Below are positions 8,209-16,489 of a stretch of 26,616 bases of DNA, in pieces. Within the stretch, counting starts at the first letter, position 1. Each line of letters begins with the position of its first letter. Made by a program: the position numbers and the translations under genes. This DNA comes from Limousia pullorum (GTDB lineage Bacteria > Bacillota > Clostridia > Oscillospirales > Acutalibacteraceae). Where the stretch lies: positions 1 to 26,616 of the forward strand of contig DVNG01000035.1 in assembly GCA_018714545.1 (NCBI GenBank), written 5' to 3'. The notes under the pieces are model-generated. The model was given only the letters and a program-made list of their open reading frames with translations, made no database searches and was not told where the DNA came from.

Positions 8209-8360
8209 TTTTTATATCCGACCTGCAAAGGGCAGATATAAAAATTAGGTTCATCACAGGTCGGGCGAGTCTTTTATTTCCGCCTTGCAAAGGTCAGACT
8301 TGGAAATAAACGCCGTTTCAAGGCGGACGAGACATTCTGTTAAGTTTTTGGAATGGCTCG
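8209..8360 (+). ncRNA. Tandem covarying pseudoknot-capable repeat units in the ychF 3' region
   Basis: Two related units, 8209-8271 and 8272-8333, begin right after the ychF stop. Each has two interleaved complementary pairs in the order a-b-a'-b'. Unit 1: TTTTTATAT (8209-8217) with ATATAAAAA (8236-8244), and CCGACCTG (8218-8225) with CAGGTCGG (8257-8264). Unit 2: TTTATTT (8273-8279) with AAATAAA (8304-8310), and CCGCCTTG (8280-8287) with CAAGGCGG (8319-8326). The b helix differs between copies at two positions, both compensated (A-U to C-G, C-G to U-A). Shared unpaired core: TGCAAAGGNCAGA; shared tail: CGAGNC. A further imperfect stem joins 8328-8337 to 8351-8360. Whether it acts as RNA or as DNA repeats is not known. 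Confidence 0.5.
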
Positions 8361-8397
8361 CTTGTATTTGGGTTGAATTTTAAATAATAAAAACAAC

Positions 8398-8436
8398 AAC
8401 CGTGGTTCTTTAAATTTTGAACCACGGTTATTTTTA
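8398..8436 (+). terminator. Terminator of the ychF transcript
   Basis: AACCGTGGTTC (8398-8408) pairs with GAACCACGGTT (8419-8429), followed by ATTTTT. It makes the tandem units part of the ychF 3' UTR. Confidence 0.85.
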
Positions 8437-8463
8437 TATGTGCTTTTATGTATCCATCAACTC

Positions 8464-8490
8464 GTAGGGGCGGATTAACATATCCGCCCG
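8464..8490. repeat. REP-like GC-rich palindrome
   Basis: GGGCGGAT (8468-8475) and ATCCGCCC (8482-8489) form an 8-bp stem around a 6-base loop. The GTAGGGGCGG...CCGCCCG pattern resembles palindromic intergenic repeats common in Firmicutes genomes. Only one copy is in the window, so dispersal is not shown. Confidence 0.45.
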
Positions 8491-8497
8491 GTCGCAG

Positions 8498-8579
8498 TAG
8501 TTTTATAATAAAAATAAGTTGGTTTATAAAGATGGATTTCTTCATTGATAGATGAACCAAATCCACAATTATAAAACTA
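8498..8579. repeat. 82-bp inverted-repeat element (MITE-like or structured RNA)
   Basis: Perfect 12-bp terminal inverted repeats, TAGTTTTATAAT (8498-8509) and ATTATAAAACTA (8568-8579), enclose nested complementary segments: TGGATTT (8533-8539) with AAATCCA (8559-8565), and TTCAT (8541-8545) with ATGAA (8552-8556). A 23-base bulge (8510-8532) is left on one side. No coding capacity. It may be a short non-autonomous mobile element or a long hairpin RNA. Confidence 0.45.
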
Positions 8580-8580
8580 T

Positions 8581-8930
8581 ATTTCAGGCCGGTTTGTTAT
8601 TTAACATCATCTCCGCAAACAGACGTATTTTTACCATTTAGTGTTGTATTACCGGGCAGATATACAATTCGTCTCTGAGAGGGATAGTTCTATAAAAGAA
8701 TAATAAATGGGGATAATATTTCTAAAAAGTAAAAATAAATAGCTTTTGAATTGACATGGGATAGAAAAGAGTTGTTTAAAATGATGAATTTTATGGAAAG
8801 GGAAGTTCAAATTAGCATAAAATAAAATCTTCTTTTTGAACTTTTGTGATATTTTTGTTCATTTTATATATGTCAATTATTGAGAAGGGACTGGGTTTTA
8901 TACAGTTACTTTGTCTTTTTTTCCGAAAAA
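8581..8930. other. AT-rich intergenic stretch without genes
   Basis: No credible reading frame on either strand. One 9-bp inverted repeat is present, AAGTTCAAA (8803-8811) with TTTGAACTT (8835-8843), with a 23-base loop and a short T tail; it could be a weak terminator. TTGACA at 8751-8756 has no good -10 partner. Otherwise nothing recognisable. Confidence 0.5.
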
Positions 8931-8932
8931 TA

Positions 8933-8956
8933 CGTGATGTAATGCGTGATGTATTG
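8933..8956 (+). promoter_or_regulatory. Tandem 12-bp direct repeat upstream of the polysaccharide operon promoter
   Basis: CGTGATGTAATG (8933-8944) is followed directly by CGTGATGTATTG (8945-8956), identical at 11 of 12 positions. It ends about 30 bases before the -10 box, roughly -66 to -43, where activators such as response regulators often bind one-turn direct repeats. Confidence 0.45.
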
Positions 8957-8983
8957 ATTTTTAAGGGTTGAGGTGGTAATATA

Positions 8984-8992
8984 TGATATAGT
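8984..8992 (+). promoter_or_regulatory. Extended -10 promoter of the polysaccharide operon
   Basis: TATAGT at 8987-8992 is preceded by TGA (8984-8986). No good -35 box exists at normal spacing, consistent with an activator-dependent or extended -10 promoter. The leader would be about 98 bases. Confidence 0.5.
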
Positions 8993-9096
8993 GTAAATAA
9001 TGTGTAAAAAGTGTTTTGGAAAATTTTTTAAAAACTATAGGGAAATATAAATGTTTTAAGACTCGATATTATTAAATGAAATGCGAGGAAGGTAAT

Positions 9097-10941
9097 TTGA
9101 AAAATTTGGGACAGAGAAAATTGATGCTGATGGGGATTGACCTGTTGGTATTGGTGGCAGCCTGTGTTATTTCGTATTTTATGGTTGTGTTCACCGCCCA
9201 TATTCCGATGACAACGAAAGGTGTATTCTGGAACGCTTCTGTTTTTATAGTATGCAACATGCTTTCACTTGTAGCGTGGGGCACATATAATAAGGTTTGG
9301 CGTTATGCTGATATAATAGATTTAATTTATTGTGTATTCAGTGTGCTGTCGGGTACGGTTATTTCCGGAGTAATCCTGATTGTAGCACAGCAGTTAGAAA
9401 CGGTAATGTACCCGATTATTGCCGGCGGCATTTCAGTTTTGGCAGTGATTGGAGCGAGATTTTTATATTTATATTTGGTTGATACGTCGGACGCACGTAT
9501 GAGCAGCGCATCAAAACAACGCTCTATGATTATAGGCGGAGGACAGGCTTGTCAGAGTATTTTAAGAGAAATGATGAGTATACCGGGATGTGCTTATACG
9601 CCTGTCTGCGTTGTAGATGACGATAAAGAAAAAATCGGAAGAAGTATTCATGGTATCAATGTTTACGGCCCTACAGATGAGATACCAAAGCTTTGTAAAG
9701 AGCATAAAATAGAGGCTATTTTTTTCGCTATTCCTTCCTGTGACAAAGAGGAAAGAAAGAGGATTTTGCATTTATGCTCTACAACAGGATGTAAGGTTAA
9801 AATACTTCCTTATATTCACAAGCTTATTTTTGAAAAAGAATTGATTTCTCAGGCACAGGATATAAGAATTGAAGACCTTTTGGGAAGAGAATCTACACAG
9901 TTTGACAATGTGCAGGTGGAAAATCTTATAAACGACAGTGTTTGCATGGTAACAGGCGGCGGTGGCTCCATAGGTTCAGAGCTGTGCCGTCAGATAGTAC
10001 AGTATAAGCCTAAAAAGCTTGTGCTTATAGACATATACGAGAATAATGCCTATAGTATTCAGCAGGAGCTTTTGAGAAAATACGGAAACACACTGCCTTT
10101 GGAAGTGCGTATTGCTTCTGTACGTGATTATGAAAAAATGGACAGACTGTTTGAGGAGTATCATCCGGATTTGGTATTCCATGCGGCGGCTCATAAGCAT
10201 GTTCCTCTTATGGAGGACGACCCTGACGAGGCTGTAAAAAACAATATATTCGGTACGTTTAATGTGGCAGGCCTTGCCAATAAATATAATGTAAGGAAAT
10301 TTGTTTTGGTTTCTACCGATAAGGCGGTAAACCCTACAAATGTTATGGGAGCTACAAAACGCTGCTGTGAGATGATAGTTCAGTACAATGCAGAAATTTC
10401 AAAGGGTACTGAATTTGTTGCAGTTAGATTCGGAAATGTTTTAGGCTCAAACGGTTCTGTTATTCCTTTATTTAGAAAGCAGATTGAAGAGGGCGGGCCT
10501 GTTACTGTAACTCACCCTGACATTATTCGTTATTTTATGACAATTCCTGAGGCTGTTTCACTTATTTTGCAGGCAGGAGCCATGGCAAAGGGCGGAGAAA
10601 TTTTCGTGCTTGACATGGGCGAACCGGTTAAAATAACAACCCTTGCAGAAAATCTTATCCGTCTGTACGGAAAAGAGCCTTATAAGGATATAGAAATTAA
10701 ATTTACCGGCCTTAGACCGGGAGAAAAGCTTTTTGAAGAGCTTTTGATGAATGAAGAAGGATTAAAGTCTACACTTAATCATAAAATTTTTATAGGAAAG
10801 CAAATACATGTAGATACGGAAGAATTTGATAAAATGCTTGAAAAACTGCACGATACAGTAGAAAAAGGCGATACACATCAGCTGCTGTGTTGTTTGCAGG
10901 CATTGGTTCCGACTTTTTCGTGTTCTCGTCTATCTGACTAA
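9097..10941 (+). CDS. Membrane nucleotide-sugar 4,6-dehydratase (WbpM/PglF/CapD type)
   Basis: 614 residues from a TTG start at 9097, preferred because AGGAAGG (9086-9092) lies just upstream; the in-frame ATG at 9076 has no site and would put that sequence inside the gene. Four N-terminal membrane helices (about 10-125) precede a first Rossmann domain (GGGQ at 147-150) and the SDR dehydratase domain with NAD motif TGGGGSIGSE (286-295). STDKA (406-410) and NVMGATK (415-421) give the Ser-Met-Lys triad of WbpM-type enzymes, where Met replaces the usual Tyr. It converts UDP-GlcNAc to a 4-keto-6-deoxy sugar. It is first in the operon. The last seven residues look unrelated to the family, possibly from a frameshift in a T5 tract at 10914-10918. 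Confidence 0.92.
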   Translation: MKNLGQRKLMLMGIDLLVLVAACVISYFMVVFTAHIPMTTKGVFWNASVFIVCNMLSLVAWGTYNKVWRYADIIDLIYCVFSVLSGTVISGVILIVAQQLETVMYPIIAGGISVLAVIGARFLYLYLVDTSDARMSSASKQRSMIIGGGQACQSILREMMSIPGCAYTPVCVVDDDKEKIGRSIHGINVYGPTDEIPKLCKEHKIEAIFFAIPSCDKEERKRILHLCSTTGCKVKILPYIHKLIFEKELISQAQDIRIEDLLGRESTQFDNVQVENLINDSVCMVTGGGGSIGSELCRQIVQYKPKKLVLIDIYENNAYSIQQELLRKYGNTLPLEVRIASVRDYEKMDRLFEEYHPDLVFHAAAHKHVPLMEDDPDEAVKNNIFGTFNVAGLANKYNVRKFVLVSTDKAVNPTNVMGATKRCCEMIVQYNAEISKGTEFVAVRFGNVLGSNGSVIPLFRKQIEEGGPVTVTHPDIIRYFMTIPEAVSLILQAGAMAKGGEIFVLDMGEPVKITTLAENLIRLYGKEPYKDIEIKFTGLRPGEKLFEELLMNEEGLKSTLNHKIFIGKQIHVDTEEFDKMLEKLHDTVEKGDTHQLLCCLQALVPTFSCSRLSD

Positions 10942-11011
10942 AAGATGTAATGAAAGCGGAGCGGAGGAAAAGTAATTTATTTCCGTTTATGTAAAGAAAG
11001 GAAGTCTAAAA

Positions 11012-12217
11012 ATGCTAATTCCATTTTCACCACCCGATATTACAGAAGCAGAGATTGCAGAGGTTGTCGATACCCTGAAAAGCGGCTGGATTACCACAGG
11101 ACCAAAGACAAAACAGTTTGAAAAGGAGATTGCTTCCTTTTGTCACACTGAAAGAGCGGTCTGTCTGAACTCAGCTACTGCTTGTTTGGAAGGAGTGTTA
11201 CATTTTCTAGGCATTGGAGCGGGAGATGAGGTTATTACAAGTGCTTACACCTATACAGCTTCAGCAAGCATTGTGTGTCATGTAGGCGCAAAACTTGTTC
11301 TTGTTGATACTGCTCCGGGTTCCTGCGAGATGGACTACGAACAGCTGGCAGAAAAAATTACGGAAAAAACAAAAGCTATTATTCCTGTTGATTTGGCAGG
11401 AGTTGTTTGCGACTATGAAAAAATATATGAAATTGTAAATGAGAAAAAAGCAATGTTCCGTCCTGCAAACAAGGTGCAGGAGGCTATGGGACGTATTGTT
11501 GTTATTGCCGACGCTTCCCATGCTTTCGGTGCAATGAGAAAGGGTAAAATGTGCGGAGAAATTGCCGACTTTACAGCTTTTTCTTTCCATGCCGTTAAAA
11601 ACCTCACAACAGCAGAGGGCGGCGCAGTTACATGGAGAGAAATTCCAAACTACAGCTCCGAGGAGATCTATCGTTTCTTTATGCTTTATTCTCTTCACGG
11701 ACAGACTAAGGATGCTCTTTCAAAGACAAAAGTTGGACAATGGGAGTATGATATCCTTTTGCCTGGATATAAATGTAATATGACAGATATTATGGCGGCT
11801 ATTGGTTTGGCACAGCTGAGAAGATATCCGTCAATGCTTGAAAGAAGAAAACATATCGTTTCTATGTATAACAAGGCACTTGAAAATATGCCGGTTAGAG
11901 TACTTAATCACTATGATGATGACCATCAATCCAGCGGACATCTGTATTTGGTTTATATGCTTGGCAAGAGTGCAGAGGAAAGAAACCACATTATTGAAAG
12001 AATGGCTGAAAAAGACATTGCAACAAACGTACATTATAAGCCGTTGCCTTTGCTTACAGCTTATAAGAATCTTGGATTTAAGATTGAAGATTATCCAAAT
12101 GCTTATGATTTGTATAAATGCGAGATTACTTTGCCGCTTCATACAAAATTGACAGACGAACAGGCAGAACGTGTAATAAATACATTTGCAGGCGTGCTCA
12201 AGGAGTCGAATAAATGA
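11012..12217 (+). CDS. DegT/DnrJ/EryC1-family PLP sugar aminotransferase
   Basis: 401 residues. The PLP Schiff-base lysine is K196 within SFHAVKNLTTAEGG, and D167 in IADASHAFGA should contact the pyridine nitrogen. The N-terminal SGWITTGPKTKQFE (24-37) is diagnostic of the family. It transfers an amino group to the 4-keto sugar made by the preceding dehydratase, giving a UDP-4-amino-4,6-dideoxy-GlcNAc-type product as PglE does in bacillosamine synthesis (family knowledge). The exact stereochemistry cannot be read. AAAGGAAG precedes the ATG. The stop overlaps the next start (ATGA at 12214-12217), so the two genes are translationally coupled. Confidence 0.93.
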   Translation: MLIPFSPPDITEAEIAEVVDTLKSGWITTGPKTKQFEKEIASFCHTERAVCLNSATACLEGVLHFLGIGAGDEVITSAYTYTASASIVCHVGAKLVLVDTAPGSCEMDYEQLAEKITEKTKAIIPVDLAGVVCDYEKIYEIVNEKKAMFRPANKVQEAMGRIVVIADASHAFGAMRKGKMCGEIADFTAFSFHAVKNLTTAEGGAVTWREIPNYSSEEIYRFFMLYSLHGQTKDALSKTKVGQWEYDILLPGYKCNMTDIMAAIGLAQLRRYPSMLERRKHIVSMYNKALENMPVRVLNHYDDDHQSSGHLYLVYMLGKSAEERNHIIERMAEKDIATNVHYKPLPLLTAYKNLGFKIEDYPNAYDLYKCEITLPLHTKLTDEQAERVINTFAGVLKESNK

Positions 12218-12900
12218 TTATGAAAAAATGGGACAAGCTTCCCGATGTTATGAAAACTGATGAGGTAAAACCGTATTATCTTGCATTGAAGAGGAAAACG
12301 GCAAGTCTGATAATCAAAAGAGTGTTTGATATTATAGTTTCTCTTATTCTTTTGATTTTGCTGTCACCGGTGTTTCTTGTAATAAGTATCATGATAAAAA
12401 CCGACTCAAAGGGGCCGGTCATGTTCAGACAGGTTCGTGTAACCCAGTACGGAAAGACATTCCGTATATTTAAGTTCCGTACAATGGTTACAGATGCGGA
12501 AAAGCTTGGCACACAGGTAACAGTTGACAACGACAGCCGTATTACAAAAACAGGAAACCGTCTGCGCAAATGCCGCTTAGATGAAATACCTCAGCTTTTG
12601 AATATTTTAAAGGGTGAAATGTCATTTGTAGGAACACGCCCTGAGGTTGAAAAGTACGTAAACTGCTATACTCCGGAAATGATGGCTACATTGCTTTTGC
12701 CTGCCGGTGTTACATCAACTGCAAGCATTGCTTACAAGGACGAAGACCGTCTTTTAAAGGACGCTGTTTCCCCGGACGATGTTTATGTTAAGCAAATCCT
12801 GCCGGAAAAAATGAAGTATAATCTTGAGTATTTGAAAAATTTCGGATTTTTCTATGATATTCGTGTTATGATTCGAACTGTGACAGCGGTAGCAGAATAA
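12214..12900 (+). CDS. Phosphoglycosyl transferase that primes polysaccharide assembly (PglC/WcaJ type)
   Basis: 228 residues with one N-terminal membrane segment (about 36-62) and the small catalytic domain of monotopic phosphoglycosyl transferases. The catalytic Asp-Glu pair is D123-E124 in RLDEIPQLLNIL, and FRQVRVTQYGKTFRIFKFRT (71-90) is the family substrate-binding stretch. It transfers a sugar 1-phosphate from a UDP-sugar to undecaprenyl phosphate on the cytoplasmic face. Its size and place after the dehydratase and aminotransferase suggest a PglC-like preference for a diamino or 4-amino sugar, which is inference. AAGGAG (12200-12205) lies 8 bases before the ATG. Confidence 0.93.
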   Translation: MIMKKWDKLPDVMKTDEVKPYYLALKRKTASLIIKRVFDIIVSLILLILLSPVFLVISIMIKTDSKGPVMFRQVRVTQYGKTFRIFKFRTMVTDAEKLGTQVTVDNDSRITKTGNRLRKCRLDEIPQLLNILKGEMSFVGTRPEVEKYVNCYTPEMMATLLLPAGVTSTASIAYKDEDRLLKDAVSPDDVYVKQILPEKMKYNLEYLKNFGFFYDIRVMIRTVTAVAE

Positions 12901-12931
12901 GCACGGTAGGAGATATATGGAGGAAGATCAT

Positions 12932-13789
12932 ATGGGAAGAGATGAGAAGTTCCTGCAAACAAAAGAGCCGATTTCCGTTTTAATGTCTGTTTATATAAAA
13001 GAAAAGCCCGAATATCTGCGTGAATGTTTTGAAAGTCTTTTGAAACAGACAGTACAGGCAGATGAATGGGTTGTTGTAGAGGACGGACCGCTGACAGATG
13101 AGCTGTACAGCGTGCTGGACGAATATGAAAAAAAGTATGAAAACCTTATAAAGAGAGTCCCTCTTTCTGAAAATATAGGTCTTGGACTTGCATTGAAAGA
13201 GGGCGTGGTAAATTGCAGCAACGAGATAATTGCCAGAATGGACACAGACGATATCTGTGTCCCCGAGAGATTTGAAAAGCAGCTGAGGGAGTTTCAGCAG
13301 GACAAGGATCTTGATATCTGCGGAAGCTATATTATCGAATTTGAAGGGGATGTAACCAATGTTCTGTCGGAAAGAAAGGTTCCCCTTACAAACGAAGAGA
13401 TTATAGCTTACCAAAAAAGAAGAAGCGCATATAACCATATGACGGTAATGTTTAAAAAGAGTTCCGTGCTTAAAGCCGGAAATTATGAACATGCGCCGCT
13501 TATGGAGGACGACATGCTGTGGACACGCATGATACTTTCCGGCGCAAAGGGAAAAAACATTGCAGAGCCTTTGGTGTATGCCCGCACAGGCTTGGCGATG
13601 ATTGAACGAAGAGGCGGATACGCATATTTTAAAAAGTATAAAGCCAGCAGAAAAAAAGTGTACAAGCTTGGACTTGCCTCTTACGGAGATTATATGTACA
13701 CCCTCGGTGTACAGTTTGTGGTTGCTTTAATGCCGAAAAAAATCAGAAAATGGATATTTATTAAGCTTCTGAGAAAACAACAGGACTGA
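12932..13789 (+). CDS. Glycosyltransferase family 2 (AmsE-like)
   Basis: 285 residues from the ATG at 12932, chosen because GGAGG (12919-12923) lies 8 bases upstream. An ATG at 12917 adds five residues but is only 4 bases from its TAGGAG. GT-A fold: the nucleotide-binding start ISVLMSVY (14-21), acidic VVEDG (48-52) and the metal-binding DTDD (104-107). EDDMLW in the second half matches the ED motif that often carries the catalytic base of GT2 enzymes. It adds a sugar to the lipid-linked repeat unit in the cytoplasm. The sugar is unknown. Its C-terminus is basic and amphipathic, fitting membrane association. Confidence 0.88.
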   Translation: MGRDEKFLQTKEPISVLMSVYIKEKPEYLRECFESLLKQTVQADEWVVVEDGPLTDELYSVLDEYEKKYENLIKRVPLSENIGLGLALKEGVVNCSNEIIARMDTDDICVPERFEKQLREFQQDKDLDICGSYIIEFEGDVTNVLSERKVPLTNEEIIAYQKRRSAYNHMTVMFKKSSVLKAGNYEHAPLMEDDMLWTRMILSGAKGKNIAEPLVYARTGLAMIERRGGYAYFKKYKASRKKVYKLGLASYGDYMYTLGVQFVVALMPKKIRKWIFIKLLRKQQD

Positions 13790-13862
13790 TTAAAAGTCTT
13801 TAATTGAAAGAGTTGTTTAAACAATTAAATTTCTGCATTGTTTTTGAAAGGAGTTGATTACT

Positions 13863-15395
13863 TTGGAACGAACAAGAAATTCCGCAATCAATGCGGTTGC
13901 CGCAACTGTTGCGCAGACTATAAATATAGTAATTACATTTGTTTCAAGAAGAATTTTTTTGATGATGCTTGGCGAAACACTGCTGGGCATCAACAGCTTA
14001 TTTACGCAAATTTTGTCGATGATGTCTTTGGTGGAGCTGGGAATCGGTCCTGCCATTGTTTACAGTCTTTACAAACCTCTTGCAGAAAACGACCGAGAGC
14101 AGATCGGCGCAATTATGCGATTGTACAAGAAAATCTACACAATACTGGGATTTGTAATTTTGGGAATCGGATTGTGTCTGACGCCCTTTATTAAAAGCTT
14201 TATAACAGGTGATATTTCCAGTGTGGAAAATATCTATCTTATATTCTTCTTGTTTGTTTTGAATTCATCTTTTTCATATTTTAATTCCTACAAACAAAAC
14301 CTGATTATTGCAGATCAGAAAAAATACATCACGATTATTTATCACTACGGCTTGTATGTGGCTATGAACGTACTGCAAATTGCCGTTTTGGTTGCTACAA
14401 AGAACTTTATTCTGTACTTAGTTATTCAGATTATATTTACATTACTGGAAAACGTACTGCTTTCCATAAAAACCAAGAAAATGTATCCGTATCTCAAGGA
14501 ATACAAGGACTGCAAGATAGACGAAGGCATTATGAAGAACATGAAGCGCAATGTTAAAGCTCTTGTTTTTCATAAAGTAGGCGGTGTGTGTGTTTCTTCA
14601 ACGGACTCATTGATTATTTCCAAGTTTATCGGAATTGTAACGGTTGGTATGTATACAAACTATGTGTATGTAACCAACGCATTTTCAACCCTTATCACAC
14701 AGCTGTTTTCCTCAATCACCTCAAGTGTGGGAAACTTCAACGCACAGTCCACCCAGGAAGAGTCCTTTGAAGTGTTCAAAAAGGTTTACTATTTCAACTT
14801 CCTGCTTATGGGTGTAATTTCCGTGTGCGTGTACTGTCTGATAAGCGACTTTATCGCCGTTGTATTCGGTGAAAACATGCTGTTGAGCCAGCTTGTTGTT
14901 ACATTGCTGGTTTTGAAATTCTATATGACAGGTATGCGTTCTTCTTTGCTGACATTTAAAGAAGCAATGGGTATTTATCACGAGGACCGTTTCCGCCCGT
15001 TGGCTGAGGGACTTGTAAATCTGGTGGTTTCCATTATTTTAGCCCCGCATCTTGAGCTTGTGGGCGTTTTGATAGGCACTATATGCAGCCATCTTTTTGT
15101 AAATATGTGGATTGAACCTTTGGTATTGTACCGAAACGGTTTCGGAAGAAAAACCGCCAGCTATTTCATTTCCTACACAGTTTATCTTTTGAGCCTTGTG
15201 GGAGTATGCGCAGTGACAATGCTTTTGAGCTCCTGGATAGCTGTTACATCATTCTGGATGCTTATTGTCAAGGCAGTGGTTGTAGGTGTGGTTTCCCTTA
15301 CGCTGATTATAATTGTTTCACTTATTTTAAATAAGAAAGAGTTCCTTTATTATTTAGATTTGTTTAAGAAGATTATAAAAAGGAGAGCGTTATGA
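13863..15395 (+). CDS. wzx: Oligosaccharide repeat-unit flippase Wzx
   Basis: 510 residues from a TTG at 13863, preferred over the in-frame TTG at 13854 because AAAGGAG (13847-13853) is 9 bases away from the former and only touching the latter. The protein is almost entirely hydrophobic, with about 12-14 membrane helices, and carries the MATE/MOP-type N-terminal pattern (RTRNSAINAVAATVAQTINI, then RRIFLMMLGETLLGINSLF). It flips undecaprenyl-linked repeat units to the outer face. A 67-base gap to the preceding gene holds no terminator. Its stop overlaps the next start (ATGA at 15392-15395). Confidence 0.92.
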   Translation: MERTRNSAINAVAATVAQTINIVITFVSRRIFLMMLGETLLGINSLFTQILSMMSLVELGIGPAIVYSLYKPLAENDREQIGAIMRLYKKIYTILGFVILGIGLCLTPFIKSFITGDISSVENIYLIFFLFVLNSSFSYFNSYKQNLIIADQKKYITIIYHYGLYVAMNVLQIAVLVATKNFILYLVIQIIFTLLENVLLSIKTKKMYPYLKEYKDCKIDEGIMKNMKRNVKALVFHKVGGVCVSSTDSLIISKFIGIVTVGMYTNYVYVTNAFSTLITQLFSSITSSVGNFNAQSTQEESFEVFKKVYYFNFLLMGVISVCVYCLISDFIAVVFGENMLLSQLVVTLLVLKFYMTGMRSSLLTFKEAMGIYHEDRFRPLAEGLVNLVVSIILAPHLELVGVLIGTICSHLFVNMWIEPLVLYRNGFGRKTASYFISYTVYLLSLVGVCAVTMLLSSWIAVTSFWMLIVKAVVVGVVSLTLIIIVSLILNKKEFLYYLDLFKKIIKRRAL

Positions 15396-16489
15396 GTAGG
15401 AAAAAGCTTGCCGTTGTGATCAACGATATCACCACAATGGGCGGAGTTCAGAAAATTTGCAGTGTTTTGTGCAGCGAATTTGTCCGCATGTATGATGTTA
15501 CAATAGTAAGTCTGGGAAAGACAAACGAGTCTTTTTATTATGATTTTCCAAATGATATTAAGGTAATATATACAATAAGAGAAAGTGTTAGAATCCGCCA
15601 GCTTTTGGCGGATTCCCGCAAAAACCTTAGAAAGGTTTTGAAAAAAAATAAGTACGACTGTGTGTTGTCTTTGGGAGTGATTGCAGGCTTTATAACATCA
15701 CTTGCCAACATTGGAATAGGCAGATACCATGTGTTTGCAGACCATGGCGCCCTTTGCAACCAGCTTGATGATAAAAAGGCGACTTTTTTCAGAAAGGTTA
15801 CAGCAAAATGCGCCGACCGCATAGTATCTCTTACAAAAACCACAGAGAACGACTATCACAAGATTTTCAAAACGCCTAAGGATAAGCTTTTGACCATACC
15901 AAACCCTATAGAGGATAGTTTCCTTAATAGGGATATTCCATACAATCCGAAAAACGGTACGGTGCTTTCCGTAACACGTTTTTCGGAGGAAAAGGGAATT
16001 GATTTGCTTTTAAAGATAGCAAAAAAGGCTGTGTCCATTGAACCTGACCTTAAATGGAAGGTTTACGGGGACGGGCCGGAATTTGATTTTTACAAAGAAC
16101 AGATAGAAAAAGAAAATTTAGATAAAAATATTTTGCTTATGGGTTCAGCTACGGACTTGCAGCCTGTTTATGAGGACGCAGCGGTTTTTGCTCTCACCTC
16201 ATACCGTGAGGGATTGCCTGTAGTTTTGCTGGAGTCATTGGCAAAATGTCTGCCTATGATTAGCTTCGATGTAAAAACAGGGGCTAACGAGATAATTGCA
16301 AACGGTGAAAACGGTTTGCTTGTCCCCTGCTATGACACCGAGCTTTTTGCCGTTAAAATGGTGGATTTACTGAGAGATTCAAAGCGTTTGGAAGAGATGT
16401 CCTTAAATTGCAGGGAATATCAGTCAAAATTTTTGCTTTGCCATGTTGTAGAAATGTGGGACGATGTAATCAGCAGAGGTGGAAAATGA
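15392..16489 (+). CDS. Glycosyltransferase family 4
   Basis: 365 residues, GT-B fold. The N-terminal glycine loop is TTMGGVQ (14-20), the central nucleotide-binding start VLSVTRFSEEKGID (191-204) and the family E-x7-E pair is E273 and E281 in REGLPVVLLES. These are retaining enzymes; the sugar added here cannot be read. AAAAGGAGAG precedes the ATG. Overlaps by four bases at both ends with wzx and the next GT2 gene show translational coupling inside the operon. Confidence 0.92.
   Translation: MSRKKLAVVINDITTMGGVQKICSVLCSEFVRMYDVTIVSLGKTNESFYYDFPNDIKVIYTIRESVRIRQLLADSRKNLRKVLKKNKYDCVLSLGVIAGFITSLANIGIGRYHVFADHGALCNQLDDKKATFFRKVTAKCADRIVSLTKTTENDYHKIFKTPKDKLLTIPNPIEDSFLNRDIPYNPKNGTVLSVTRFSEEKGIDLLLKIAKKAVSIEPDLKWKVYGDGPEFDFYKEQIEKENLDKNILLMGSATDLQPVYEDAAVFALTSYREGLPVVLLESLAKCLPMISFDVKTGANEIIANGENGLLVPCYDTELFAVKMVDLLRDSKRLEEMSLNCREYQSKFLLCHVVEMWDDVISRGGK

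Noticed and set aside
8318..8566. 82-codon minus-strand open frame in the ychF-polysaccharide gap
   Set aside because: It runs through the ychF terminator, the REP-like palindrome and the inverted-repeat element, and has no ribosome binding site or protein-like pattern.
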